A stretch of DNA of 8,490 bases from Bacillota bacterium (GTDB lineage Bacteria > Bacillota > Clostridia > Acetivibrionales > DTU013): contig JAEZMC010000040.1 in assembly GCA_023435805.1 (NCBI GenBank), positions 1 to 8,490 of the forward strand, written 5' to 3'. The notes under the pieces were generated by a model. The model made no database searches. It was not told the origin of the DNA and saw only the letters and a program-made list of their open reading frames with translations. Shown in pieces: positions 1 through 5,235 of this stretch (positions are counted from its first letter, which is position 1; every line of letters starts with the position of its first letter). The translations under genes were made by a program, and so were the position numbers.

Positions 1-69
1 CCTGTATTCTGGCTGGTAAGGAAATATATGTCCGCACGGGGTAAAAAGAAAGTTGTCAAAACGGATTGA
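1..69 (+). CDS. Possible C-terminal tail of an upstream gene (partial)
   Basis: Frame 1 is open from the window edge to TGA at 67-69 and gives 22 residues, beginning PVFWLVRKYM and ending KKKVVKTD. A hydrophobic stretch followed by a lysine/arginine-rich end is what the last transmembrane helix and cytoplasmic tail of a membrane protein can look like, but 22 residues are too few to assign a family. In several Bacillota the gene before cymR is the recombination ATPase rarA; this tail does not remind me of RarA. It could also be chance reading, since an open frame of this length is not unusual. Confidence 0.35.
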   Translation, partial: PVFWLVRKYMSARGKKKVVKTD

Positions 70-178
70 TTCCATACAGTTCATTACATTCAGGAAAGCC
101 GATCCATATCTGTTCGCCTGCCTTCATTGGCTGCATTATACCGGCATCGGCTCCTGACCGTCATTTCAGCCGCCTTAT

Positions 179-218
179 AAGGCCGACCCGGCAGAATATT
201 CTGACCTGGCAGGCCTTT
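179..218 (+). terminator. Possible imperfect terminator hairpin before cymR
   Basis: AAGGCC (179-184) can pair with GGCCTT (212-217). Inside lie CCCGG/CCTGG arms with one mismatch and a 12-base palindrome CAGAATATTCTG (192-203). The 3' side continues TTTCATTATTCTTG, a broken rather than clean U-run. It could end transcription of the gene that stops at 69. The overlapping palindrome GCCTTATAAGGC (172-183) competes for the same left arm. The weak U-run keeps confidence low. Confidence 0.35.
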
Positions 219-262
219 CATTATTCTTGTACATTTTTGTTGGAAATCAGGTTAAAATTCTA

Positions 263-291
263 TTGACTTAAAAGTTGATTCGGTGTAACAT
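263..291 (+). promoter_or_regulatory. Sigma-A-type promoter of the cymR-like gene
   Basis: TTGACT (263-268) and TAACAT (286-291) are separated by 17 bases, the ideal spacing. The -35 matches 5 of 6 consensus bases and the -10 matches 4 of 6. Transcription would begin near 298, leaving a leader of about 45 bases before the start codon. The -35 lies in a 13-base word (255-267) that recurs exactly at the cysK promoter, and the leader carries a GGAATA-type motif (305-318), which suggests autoregulation. Confidence 0.65.
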
Positions 292-304
292 ATAAAACAA
301 ATAT

Positions 305-318
305 AACATATTGGAATA
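305..318 (+). promoter_or_regulatory. Candidate Rrf2/CymR operator in the cymR leader
   Basis: AACATATTGGAATA lies just after the expected transcription start. Two close variants are found upstream of cysK at 3483-3496 and 3563-3576; of 14 positions only two vary. The octamer TAACATAT occurs twice here (286-293 and 304-311), 18 bases apart, the first overlapping the -10 box. Placement over and after the promoter suits a repressor. Assignment to CymR is inference from context. Confidence 0.45.
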
Positions 319-342
319 GTTGGCTATTGAAGGAGGTGCATT

Positions 343-789
343 ATGAAGCTATCTACCAAAGGCAGATACGGACTCAGAGCCATGCTGGATCTGGCAGTCA
401 ACTCGACGGGTGACCATGTTTCGCTGTACAGCATCGCGCAGAGACAGAACATATCGGAGAATTATCTGGAGCAGGTGTTTTCAACGCTGAGAAAGGCCGG
501 ACTGGTAAAAAGCGTCAAGGGCGCCCAGGGAGGGTATATATTGGCCGTCTCACCTGCCAATACCAAGGTCGGTACAATATTAAGGGCATTGGAGGGAGAT
601 CTCTCGATAGTCGATGAAGAGCTGGACGGCACATCCCTTGAAAAGACTGTTCAGAGCTGCATCAAGACCCATGTGTGGGATAAAATGAATGATAGCCTGA
701 ACCAGGTGGTGGATTCCATTTCACTGGAGGACCTGGTAAATGATTATAAGAAAATGAACGGACAGGAAACAAACATGTACTATATCTGA
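343..789 (+). CDS. cymR: Rrf2-family transcriptional regulator, CymR-like
   Basis: A 148-residue protein with the full Rrf2 pattern: N-terminal MKLSTKGRYGLRAMLDLA, a winged helix-turn-helix with recognition helix around residues 37-51 (NISENYLEQVFSTLRK) and the wing KGAQGGY at 59-65. IscR binds an Fe-S cluster through three cysteines and a histidine; here the only cysteine is Cys106, so a cluster of that kind is unlikely and a CymR-type sulfur regulator fits better. In Bacillus subtilis and Staphylococcus aureus, CymR represses cysteine uptake and synthesis genes and works in complex with CysK, which senses O-acetylserine. The sulfur genes directly downstream, including cysK, support that role. 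The start is fixed by AGGAGGTG at 331-338. No terminator is seen between this gene and metY, so they may be co-transcribed. The exact symbol is inference; the family is certain. Confidence 0.9.
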   Translation: MKLSTKGRYGLRAMLDLAVNSTGDHVSLYSIAQRQNISENYLEQVFSTLRKAGLVKSVKGAQGGYILAVSPANTKVGTILRALEGDLSIVDEELDGTSLEKTVQSCIKTHVWDKMNDSLNQVVDSISLEDLVNDYKKMNGQETNMYYI

Positions 790-828
790 TTTTTTATACG
801 GAATACCCAAGTAAAAATATATATTTAG

Positions 829-834
829 TATAAT
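829..834 (+). promoter_or_regulatory. Possible -10 box without a -35 upstream of metY
   Basis: TATAAT at 829-834 is a perfect -10 hexamer, but at 15-18 bases upstream there is only a CCCAAG-like sequence and no recognisable -35. A GGAATA word (800-805) lies where the upstream edge of polymerase would sit. Transcription from here would start near 841 and leave a leader of under 20 bases. It may be a regulated weak promoter, or chance in AT-rich DNA with metY read from the cymR promoter. Confidence 0.3.
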
Positions 835-857
835 AATTATGTGAAGGAGCGATGATG

Positions 858-2150
858 ATGAGCGAGAGAAAATGGAATTTTGACACATTGCAGGTTCATG
901 CAGGACAGAAGCCGGATCCAACCACAGGCTCGAGAGCCGTACCCATTTATCAGACCACTTCCTATGTATTCAACAACGCAGAGCATGCTGCCAACTTATT
1001 CGCGTTAAAAGACACGGGCAATATCTATACCCGGATTATGAATCCAACAAATGACGTCTTCGAGCAGAGAATCGCGGCCCTTGAGGGTGGTGTCGCCGCC
1101 CTTGCCGTTGCTTCAGGCTCTGCAGCCATTACATATGCCATATTGAATATAGCCGGTGCAGGAGATGAAATCGTAGCTGCCAGCACTTTATACGGAGGCA
1201 CCTACAACCTCTTTTCCGTTACACTGCCGAAGTTGGGCATTAAAACGGCTTTTGTCGATCCCGACGACCCGGAAAACTTCAGGAAAGCGATCAACGAAAA
1301 AACAAAGGCAGTATTTATCGAGACCATAGGTAATCCCGGAGCGAATCTCATCGATATAGAAGCGGTGGCAAAAATAGCACATGAAAACGGCGTACCGCTG
1401 ATCATTGACAATACCTTCGGAACTCCGTACCTTATCAGGCCGATTGAGTTCGGAGCGGATATTGTCGTGCATTCCGCAACGAAGTTTATCGGCGGACATG
1501 GTACATCGATCGGCGGTGTAATCGTGGATTCAGGCAAATTTGACTGGATCGGAAGCGGCAGGTTCCCCGGATTGACAGAACCGGATCCCAGCTATCACGG
1601 CGTGAATTACGCAAAGGATGTAGGCGCTCCCGCTTATGTGATCAAGGCCAGGGTTCAGCTTCTGAGAGATACGGGAGCAGCCATCAGCCCGTTTAATTCC
1701 TTCCTGCTGCTGCAGGGTCTTGAAACTCTTTCACTCAGGGTTGAAAAGCATGTCGCCAACACGAAGAAGGTGGTGGAATTTCTAACCGGCCACCCGCTGG
1801 TATCCTGGGTTAATTATCCCAGCATCAAAGGCAGCAAGTATTATGAGCTGGCTCAAAAATACCTCCCGAAGGGCGCCGGTTCCATATTTACCTTCGGAAT
1901 TAAAGGTGGGCTGGAGGCAGCCACTGCATTTATCAACAATCTGAAAATATTCTCGCTGCTTGCGAATGTGGCAGATGCCAAATCTCTGGTAATCCACCCC
2001 GCCTCTACCACCCATTCGCAGCTTTCAGACGAAGATCAGAAGGCGGCGGGTGTAACACCTGATCAGATCAGGCTCTCAATTGGGATAGAGGATGCGGATG
2101 ATTTGATATACGATCTGGAGCAGGCATTGAAGCATGCGGCAAATATATAA
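858..2150 (+). CDS. metY: O-acetylhomoserine sulfhydrylase (O-acetylhomoserine aminocarboxypropyltransferase)
   Basis: A cytoplasmic PLP enzyme of the Cys/Met metabolism family that forms homocysteine from O-acetylhomoserine and sulfide, the direct-sulfhydrylation route to methionine. From the chosen start the protein is 430 residues, typical of MetY and longer than the roughly 390 of cystathionine enzymes because of the extra segment at about 226-265 (SGRFPGLTEPDPSYHG). Visible active-site elements are Tyr57-Thr-Arg59 (YTRIMNPT), Tyr112 in LYGGTY, Asp184 in IIDNTFGTP, and the PLP lysine Lys209 in HSATKFIGGHG. Three in-frame ATGs lie at 852, 855 and 858. The third is preferred because GAAGGAG (843-849) is then 8 bases away and the protein begins MSERKWNFDTLQVHAGQ as homologs do. 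It lies 68 bases after the cymR-like gene with no terminator between, so co-transcription is likely. Confidence 0.93.
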   Translation: MSERKWNFDTLQVHAGQKPDPTTGSRAVPIYQTTSYVFNNAEHAANLFALKDTGNIYTRIMNPTNDVFEQRIAALEGGVAALAVASGSAAITYAILNIAGAGDEIVAASTLYGGTYNLFSVTLPKLGIKTAFVDPDDPENFRKAINEKTKAVFIETIGNPGANLIDIEAVAKIAHENGVPLIIDNTFGTPYLIRPIEFGADIVVHSATKFIGGHGTSIGGVIVDSGKFDWIGSGRFPGLTEPDPSYHGVNYAKDVGAPAYVIKARVQLLRDTGAAISPFNSFLLLQGLETLSLRVEKHVANTKKVVEFLTGHPLVSWVNYPSIKGSKYYELAQKYLPKGAGSIFTFGIKGGLEAATAFINNLKIFSLLANVADAKSLVIHPASTTHSQLSDEDQKAAGVTPDQIRLSIGIEDADDLIYDLEQALKHAANI

Positions 2151-2161
2151 TGAATAACGGG

Positions 2162-2200
2162 ACCCGGCTTACAGGATCTAAATCCGATAGGCCGGGTTTT
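2162..2200 (+). terminator. Hairpin with short U-run between metY and the next PLP gene
   Basis: ACCCGGC (2162-2168) pairs with GCCGGGT (2191-2197), and GGAT (2174-2177) pairs with ATCC (2182-2185) inside the loop. A run of four T follows. It could be an intrinsic terminator or, given the short U-run and the downstream gene only about 11 bases away, a leaky terminator or processing hairpin inside an operon. Confidence 0.6.
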
Positions 2201-2210
2201 AAAAAAGGAT

Positions 2211-3380
2211 GTGAATATCATTGGGAATGAAAAAGTGTTGAGCATCGAAACGAAAGTGGTGCACGGCTGTAAAGGCTATGACCCGCATACCGGCGCGGTA
2301 AGCTTTCCCATCTATCAGAGTGCCACGTTCAGGCATCCGGGGCTTTATCAGACCACCGGCTATGATTATTCCAGGCTGCAGAATCCTACGAGGGAAGAAC
2401 TGGAGAATACCATAGCGGGACTGGAAGGCGGGAGGTGGGGCTTTGCGTTTTCCAGCGGCATGGCTGCCGTTCACACCATACTCTCCCTTTTTGTGCCGGG
2501 GGATCACATTATTGTTTCAGACGATCTCTACGGAGGTACATACAGATTGTTTGAAGAGCTGTTCAAGCAATCGGGAGTTGAATTTTCCTATGTGGATACC
2601 GGTAAAATCAGCGAGATTGAAGGCGCCTTAAAGGTCAACAGCAAGGCGGTGTTTGTTGAAACGCCCTCCAACCCGATGATGAAGGTGGCGGATCTGCGAA
2701 AAATATCAGCACTCTCCAAAAGCAAAGGGTTGCTGATGATTGTTGACAATACCTTTCTCTCGCCTTATTTTCAGAGGCCTCTGGAATTTGGGGCGGACAT
2801 CGTACTGCACAGCGGGACGAAATACCTGGGCGGACATAACGATACACTGGCGGGCTTGATTGTAGTAAATGATGAACTGCTTTCGGAGAGGATCAAACTT
2901 ATACAAAAATCCATAGGTGCTGTACTGGCCCCGTTTGACAGCTGGCTTCTGCTTCGGGGGATCAAGACCCTGGCGGTACGAATGGAAAAGCAGCAGGAAA
3001 ACGCACTTGTGATAGCAAAATGGCTTATAAAACATGAAATGGTGGATAAAGTATACTACGTAGGCCTGCCTGAGCATGAAGGCCATGAAATATGCAAATC
3101 CCAGGCCTCCGGTTTCGGTGCGATGATTTCCTTCTCCGTAAAGCACGAAAAAAATGTGGAGCAGATATTGGAAAGAGTCCGGGTAATCATTTTTGCAGAA
3201 AGCCTCGGAGGTGTGGAGACATTGATCACCTATCCCATCGTGCAGACCCATTCCGCCATACCCCAAAGCATCCGGGAGCGAATCGGCGTAACGGACAGGC
3301 TGCTGAGGCTTTCTGTGGGGATTGAAGCGGCGGAGGATATAATTGCCGATCTGGAGCAAGCCATGGGGCGGGAAGTGTGA
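2211..3380 (+). CDS. Trans-sulfuration PLP enzyme (cystathionine gamma-synthase / beta- or gamma-lyase family)
   Basis: A 389-residue PLP enzyme of the Cys/Met metabolism family, paralogous to the preceding metY but without its insertion. Visible are Tyr53-Ser-Arg55 (YSRLQNPT), SSGMAA at 81-86, Tyr107 in DLYGGTY, Asp179 in IVDNTF, the PLP lysine Lys204 in HSGTKYLGGHND, and the C-terminal SLGGVETLITYP and RLSVGIE segments. Members make cystathionine from an acyl-homoserine and cysteine, or split cystathionine to homocysteine or cysteine; sequence alone does not separate these reactions reliably. The neighbouring cysK and metY place it in cysteine-methionine interconversion. The start is doubtful: GTG at 2211 lies only one base after AAGGA (2205-2209), and the wider match AAGGATGTG (2205-2213) swallows the GTG itself. 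An AUU start at 2220, or GTG 2235 / TTG 2238, cannot be excluded. The gene ends inside the first unit of a tandem repeat. Confidence 0.85.
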   Translation: MNIIGNEKVLSIETKVVHGCKGYDPHTGAVSFPIYQSATFRHPGLYQTTGYDYSRLQNPTREELENTIAGLEGGRWGFAFSSGMAAVHTILSLFVPGDHIIVSDDLYGGTYRLFEELFKQSGVEFSYVDTGKISEIEGALKVNSKAVFVETPSNPMMKVADLRKISALSKSKGLLMIVDNTFLSPYFQRPLEFGADIVLHSGTKYLGGHNDTLAGLIVVNDELLSERIKLIQKSIGAVLAPFDSWLLLRGIKTLAVRMEKQQENALVIAKWLIKHEMVDKVYYVGLPEHEGHEICKSQASGFGAMISFSVKHEKNVEQILERVRVIIFAESLGGVETLITYPIVQTHSAIPQSIRERIGVTDRLLRLSVGIEAAEDIIADLEQAMGREV

Positions 3381-3466
3381 TAAGCAGCGGATTGCTTCTG
3401 ACACTTCCCGGGAAGTGTGACAAGAGGCCGATTGCTTCGTCCGGGGAGCGTGACAGGCGGCTGCAC
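3369..3466. repeat. Diverged tandem repeat with an 18-bp palindrome
   Basis: CGGGAAGTGTGA occurs exactly at 3369-3380 and 3409-3420, a 40-base period, and as CGGGGAGCGTGA at 3442-3453, a 33-base step. Similarity continues after each start: units 1 and 2 share AAG, then GC or GGC, then GATTGCTTC, and unit 3 is a shorter relative (ACAGGCGGCTGC). The first unit includes the last codons and stop of the PLP gene. Between units 1 and 2 lies the perfect palindrome ACACTTCCCGGGAAGTGT (3401-3418). Function is unknown. It is too short and irregular to be a CRISPR array. Confidence 0.75.
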
Positions 3467-3482
3467 GAAAATAAACCAACTA

Positions 3483-3496
3483 AACATATAGGAATA
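3483..3496 (+). promoter_or_regulatory. Candidate Rrf2/CymR operator upstream of the cysK promoter
   Basis: AACATATAGGAATA lies 21 bases before the cysK -35 box. It is the closest relative of the motif in the cymR leader (305-318), with one difference in 14 bases. Binding by the CymR-like protein is inferred from the neighbouring genes. Confidence 0.45.
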
Positions 3497-3517
3497 TAAA
3501 TAATTTTACAAATTCTA

Positions 3518-3547
3518 TTGACAAGATATACAGATATGGATTAAACT
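3518..3547 (+). promoter_or_regulatory. Sigma-A-type promoter of cysK
   Basis: TTGACA (3518-3523) is a perfect -35. TAAACT (3542-3547), 18 bases on, is a moderate -10 matching 4 of 6. The -35 sits inside AAATTCTATTGAC (3510-3522), identical to the cymR promoter word. Transcription would start near 3554, giving a leader of about 60 AT-rich bases with no riboswitch-like structure that I can see. Repressor-type motifs lie on both sides. Confidence 0.55.
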
Positions 3548-3562
3548 GTTATTAATTAATAA

Positions 3563-3576
3563 AACATATAAGAATA
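3563..3576 (+). promoter_or_regulatory. Second candidate Rrf2/CymR operator, in the cysK leader
   Basis: AACATATAAGAATA follows the expected cysK transcription start, the same relative place as the cymR copy. A further CTAGGAATA (3577-3585) follows directly, so two GAATA cores stand 10 bases apart, about one helical turn. Confidence 0.45.
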
Positions 3577-3613
3577 CTAGGAATAATAAATAAATAAATA
3601 GGAGGCGGATATC

Positions 3614-4549
3614 ATGTCTAAAATTGCTAAAAATCTTACGGACCTTATCGGTAATACACCTCTGTTGGAGCTTACAAACTATAATAAACTGAACAAGCTG
3701 GATGCCAGAGTCATCGCCAAGCTGGAGTCCTTCAACCCCGCTTCAAGCGTAAAGGACAGAATCGGCTATGCGATGATCAAAGATGCCGAGGATAAAGGGC
3801 TGATCAACAAGGATACGGTAATCATCGAGCCTACCAGTGGCAATACAGGAATAGCATTGTCTTTTGTTGCCGCTGCCAGGGGATACAAACTCATTATTAC
3901 CCTTCCCGAGACCTTCAGCATAGAGAGAAGAAACCTCATGAAGGCTCTGGGTGCCGAGCTGATACTGACACCAGGTGCGGAAGGTATGCCCGGAGCAATC
4001 CGGAAGGCAGAGGAAATAGCGGCTCAGACGCCCAACTCCTTCATTCCGCAGCAGTTTAAAAATCCCGCAAATCCGGAGATTCACAGAAACACGACCGCGG
4101 AGGAAATCTGGAGAGATACTGACGGACAGGTGGATATATTCGTTTCAGGAGTCGGTACCGGAGGGACTGTTACGGGTGTGGGCGAAATTCTGAAGCAAAG
4201 GAAACCGGGTGTGCAGATTGTTGCGGTGGAACCCTTTGATTCACCGGTGCTTTCAGGCGGAACGAAAGGTCCGCACAAAATTCAGGGTATCGGTCCGGGC
4301 TTTGTTCCGGATGTTTTGAACAGAAGCGTGCTGGATGAGATATTCCAGGTCAAGAACGATGAGGCCTTCGAGACTGCCAGGGCCCTTGCGAAAACTGAAG
4401 GACTGCTGGTGGGTATATCTTCGGGCGCCGCAGCTTTTGCAGCGACAGAGATCGCAAAGAGGCCGGAAAACAAAGGCAAGAACATCATTGTAGTCCTGCC
4501 CGATACAGGTGAAAGGTACCTGTCTACGGCGCTGTTCCAGTATGAGTAG
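3614..4549 (+). CDS. cysK: Cysteine synthase A (O-acetylserine sulfhydrylase)
   Basis: A cytoplasmic fold-type II PLP enzyme that forms cysteine from O-acetylserine and sulfide. The 311-residue length is normal for the family. Visible motifs are LIGNTPLLEL at 11-20, the PLP lysine Lys47 in NPASSVKDR, the substrate loop PTSGNTG at 73-79, the phosphate-binding GTGGT at 181-185, KIQGIGPGF around 222-230, GISSGAA near 277-283 and the C-terminal PDTGERYLST. The start is supported by AGGAGG (3600-3605) with 8 bases of spacing. It has its own promoter and a strong terminator, so it can be a single-gene unit. No serine acetyltransferase (cysE), the enzyme that supplies O-acetylserine, is in the window. 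In Bacillus, CysK is also the co-repressor partner of CymR, so it may act in regulation here; that is inference. A cystathionine beta-synthase role is less likely for a protein of this length. Confidence 0.95.
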   Translation: MSKIAKNLTDLIGNTPLLELTNYNKLNKLDARVIAKLESFNPASSVKDRIGYAMIKDAEDKGLINKDTVIIEPTSGNTGIALSFVAAARGYKLIITLPETFSIERRNLMKALGAELILTPGAEGMPGAIRKAEEIAAQTPNSFIPQQFKNPANPEIHRNTTAEEIWRDTDGQVDIFVSGVGTGGTVTGVGEILKQRKPGVQIVAVEPFDSPVLSGGTKGPHKIQGIGPGFVPDVLNRSVLDEIFQVKNDEAFETARALAKTEGLLVGISSGAAAFAATEIAKRPENKGKNIIVVLPDTGERYLSTALFQYE

Positions 4550-4586
4550 TCGTGCTTGTCGAAAACCCTGCGCATAATAAAAACAT

Positions 4587-4617
4587 CCTGCCTGTTGAAC
4601 AGATGGGCAGGTTTTTT
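4587..4617 (+). terminator. Intrinsic terminator of cysK
   Basis: CCTGCC (4587-4592) pairs with GGCAGG (4606-4611), extended inward by wobble pairs, and six T follow at 4612-4617. It lies 37 bases after the cysK stop and separates the sulfur locus from the Fur-family gene. Confidence 0.88.
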
Positions 4618-4682
4618 ATTCGTTATCGTAACGCTCTTCCGGCCCAGGATTGATTTAACCCGCAGCGGTATTCCAACGTTAT

Positions 4683-4711
4683 TTGATAAAGCATTGATTT
4701 ATTGATACAAT
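4683..4711 (+). promoter_or_regulatory. Extended -10 promoter of the Fur-family gene
   Basis: TTGATA (4683-4688) and TACAAT (4706-4711) are 17 bases apart and each matches 5 of 6 consensus bases. A TG at 4703-4704 adds the extended -10. Transcription would start near 4718, about 27 bases before the ATG. The -10 is part of a small inverted repeat, ATTG-ATA-CAAT (4701-4711), that could be an operator half, but no full Fur, PerR or Zur box is evident. Confidence 0.7.
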
Positions 4712-4744
4712 GTAGACAAACAATCATGTCAAGAGGTTAGCGTT

Positions 4745-5191
4745 ATGGAACATGTTGATGAATTCAGGGACATATTACGGCAGGAAGGTTTGAAATATAC
4801 AAAACACAGGGCTTCGATCCTCCGGGTCATCACAGAAAGCGGCCAGCCGATTGCTGCAGAACAGGTTTTCCTAGCGCTTCAGCAAAATAAGGTCAACGTC
4901 AACCTGTCAACGGTATACAGAACACTGGAATCCCTTGTTGCAAAGGGCTTACTAATTAAAACCAGCATCGGCTCGGATACGAAGGCCTTGTTTGAATTGA
5001 ACAGGATGGAGCACAGACATCATCTGATCTGTATGAGCTGTAAAAAAATGCTGTCCGTGGACGGCTGTCCTTTCGAAGAATACGAAAAGCAGCTTCAAGG
5101 CAGGCTGGGCTTTGATGTCATAGGCCACAAGCTGGAGATATACGGGTATTGTGAGAAATGCAGGCTGTCGAAAAAAGAAGATAGATCTTAG
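4745..5191 (+). CDS. Fur-family metalloregulator, probably Zur-like
   Basis: A 148-residue DNA-binding repressor. The N-terminal winged helix holds the Fur-family recognition helix NLSTVYRTLESL (53-64). The C-terminal dimer domain has the structural zinc site Cys96-x2-Cys99 and Cys136-x2-Cys139, and metal-ligand candidates in the HRHH cluster (90-93) and His128 (GHKLEIYGYC). The short stretch DGCPFEEYEKQL with Cys108-Pro, followed by GHKLEIYGYC, resembles zinc-uptake regulators (Zur) more than classical Fur or PerR, from memory of B. subtilis Zur. That assignment is moderate: iron (Fur) or peroxide (PerR) sensing remains possible, and no zinc transporter or catalase gene is nearby to decide. 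Start ATG 4745 is preceded by AGAGG (4732-4736). It has its own promoter and a strong terminator, so it is a single-gene unit, convergent with the ferritin-like gene. Confidence 0.87.
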   Translation: MEHVDEFRDILRQEGLKYTKHRASILRVITESGQPIAAEQVFLALQQNKVNVNLSTVYRTLESLVAKGLLIKTSIGSDTKALFELNRMEHRHHLICMSCKKMLSVDGCPFEEYEKQLQGRLGFDVIGHKLEIYGYCEKCRLSKKEDRS

Positions 5192-5197
5192 CAGGGC

Positions 5198-5227
5198 AAA
5201 AAGCCTGTCGGATGCGACAGGCTTTTA
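5198..5227. terminator. Bidirectional intrinsic terminator
   Basis: A perfect 12-bp stem, AAAAGCCTGTCG (5199-5210) with CGACAGGCTTTT (5215-5226), closed by a GATG loop. The flanking A-run on the left gives a U-run on the minus strand and the T-run on the right serves the plus strand. It sits between the stops of the convergent Fur-family (5191) and ferritin-like (5236) genes and should end both transcripts. Confidence 0.93.
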
Positions 5228-5235
5228 AATTACCT

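Noticed and set aside
66..266. 66-codon open frame before cymR
   Set aside because: No ribosome binding site, no recognisable protein pattern, and it runs through the likely hairpin region and into the cymR -35 box.
3369..3466. Possible CRISPR array
   Set aside because: Units are 33-40 bases with divergence throughout and no distinct spacers, only three copies, and no cas gene nearby.
2706..3479. 257-codon open frame on the minus strand opposite the second PLP gene
   Set aside because: Shadow of a well-supported gene with all catalytic motifs on the plus strand; no ribosome site, and the translation is rich in His, Tyr and Cys as expected of an antisense frame.
3554..3613. Riboswitch or T-box in the cysK leader
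   Set aside because: The leader is only about 60 bases, nearly all A and T, with no stem-rich conserved core or T-box sequence.
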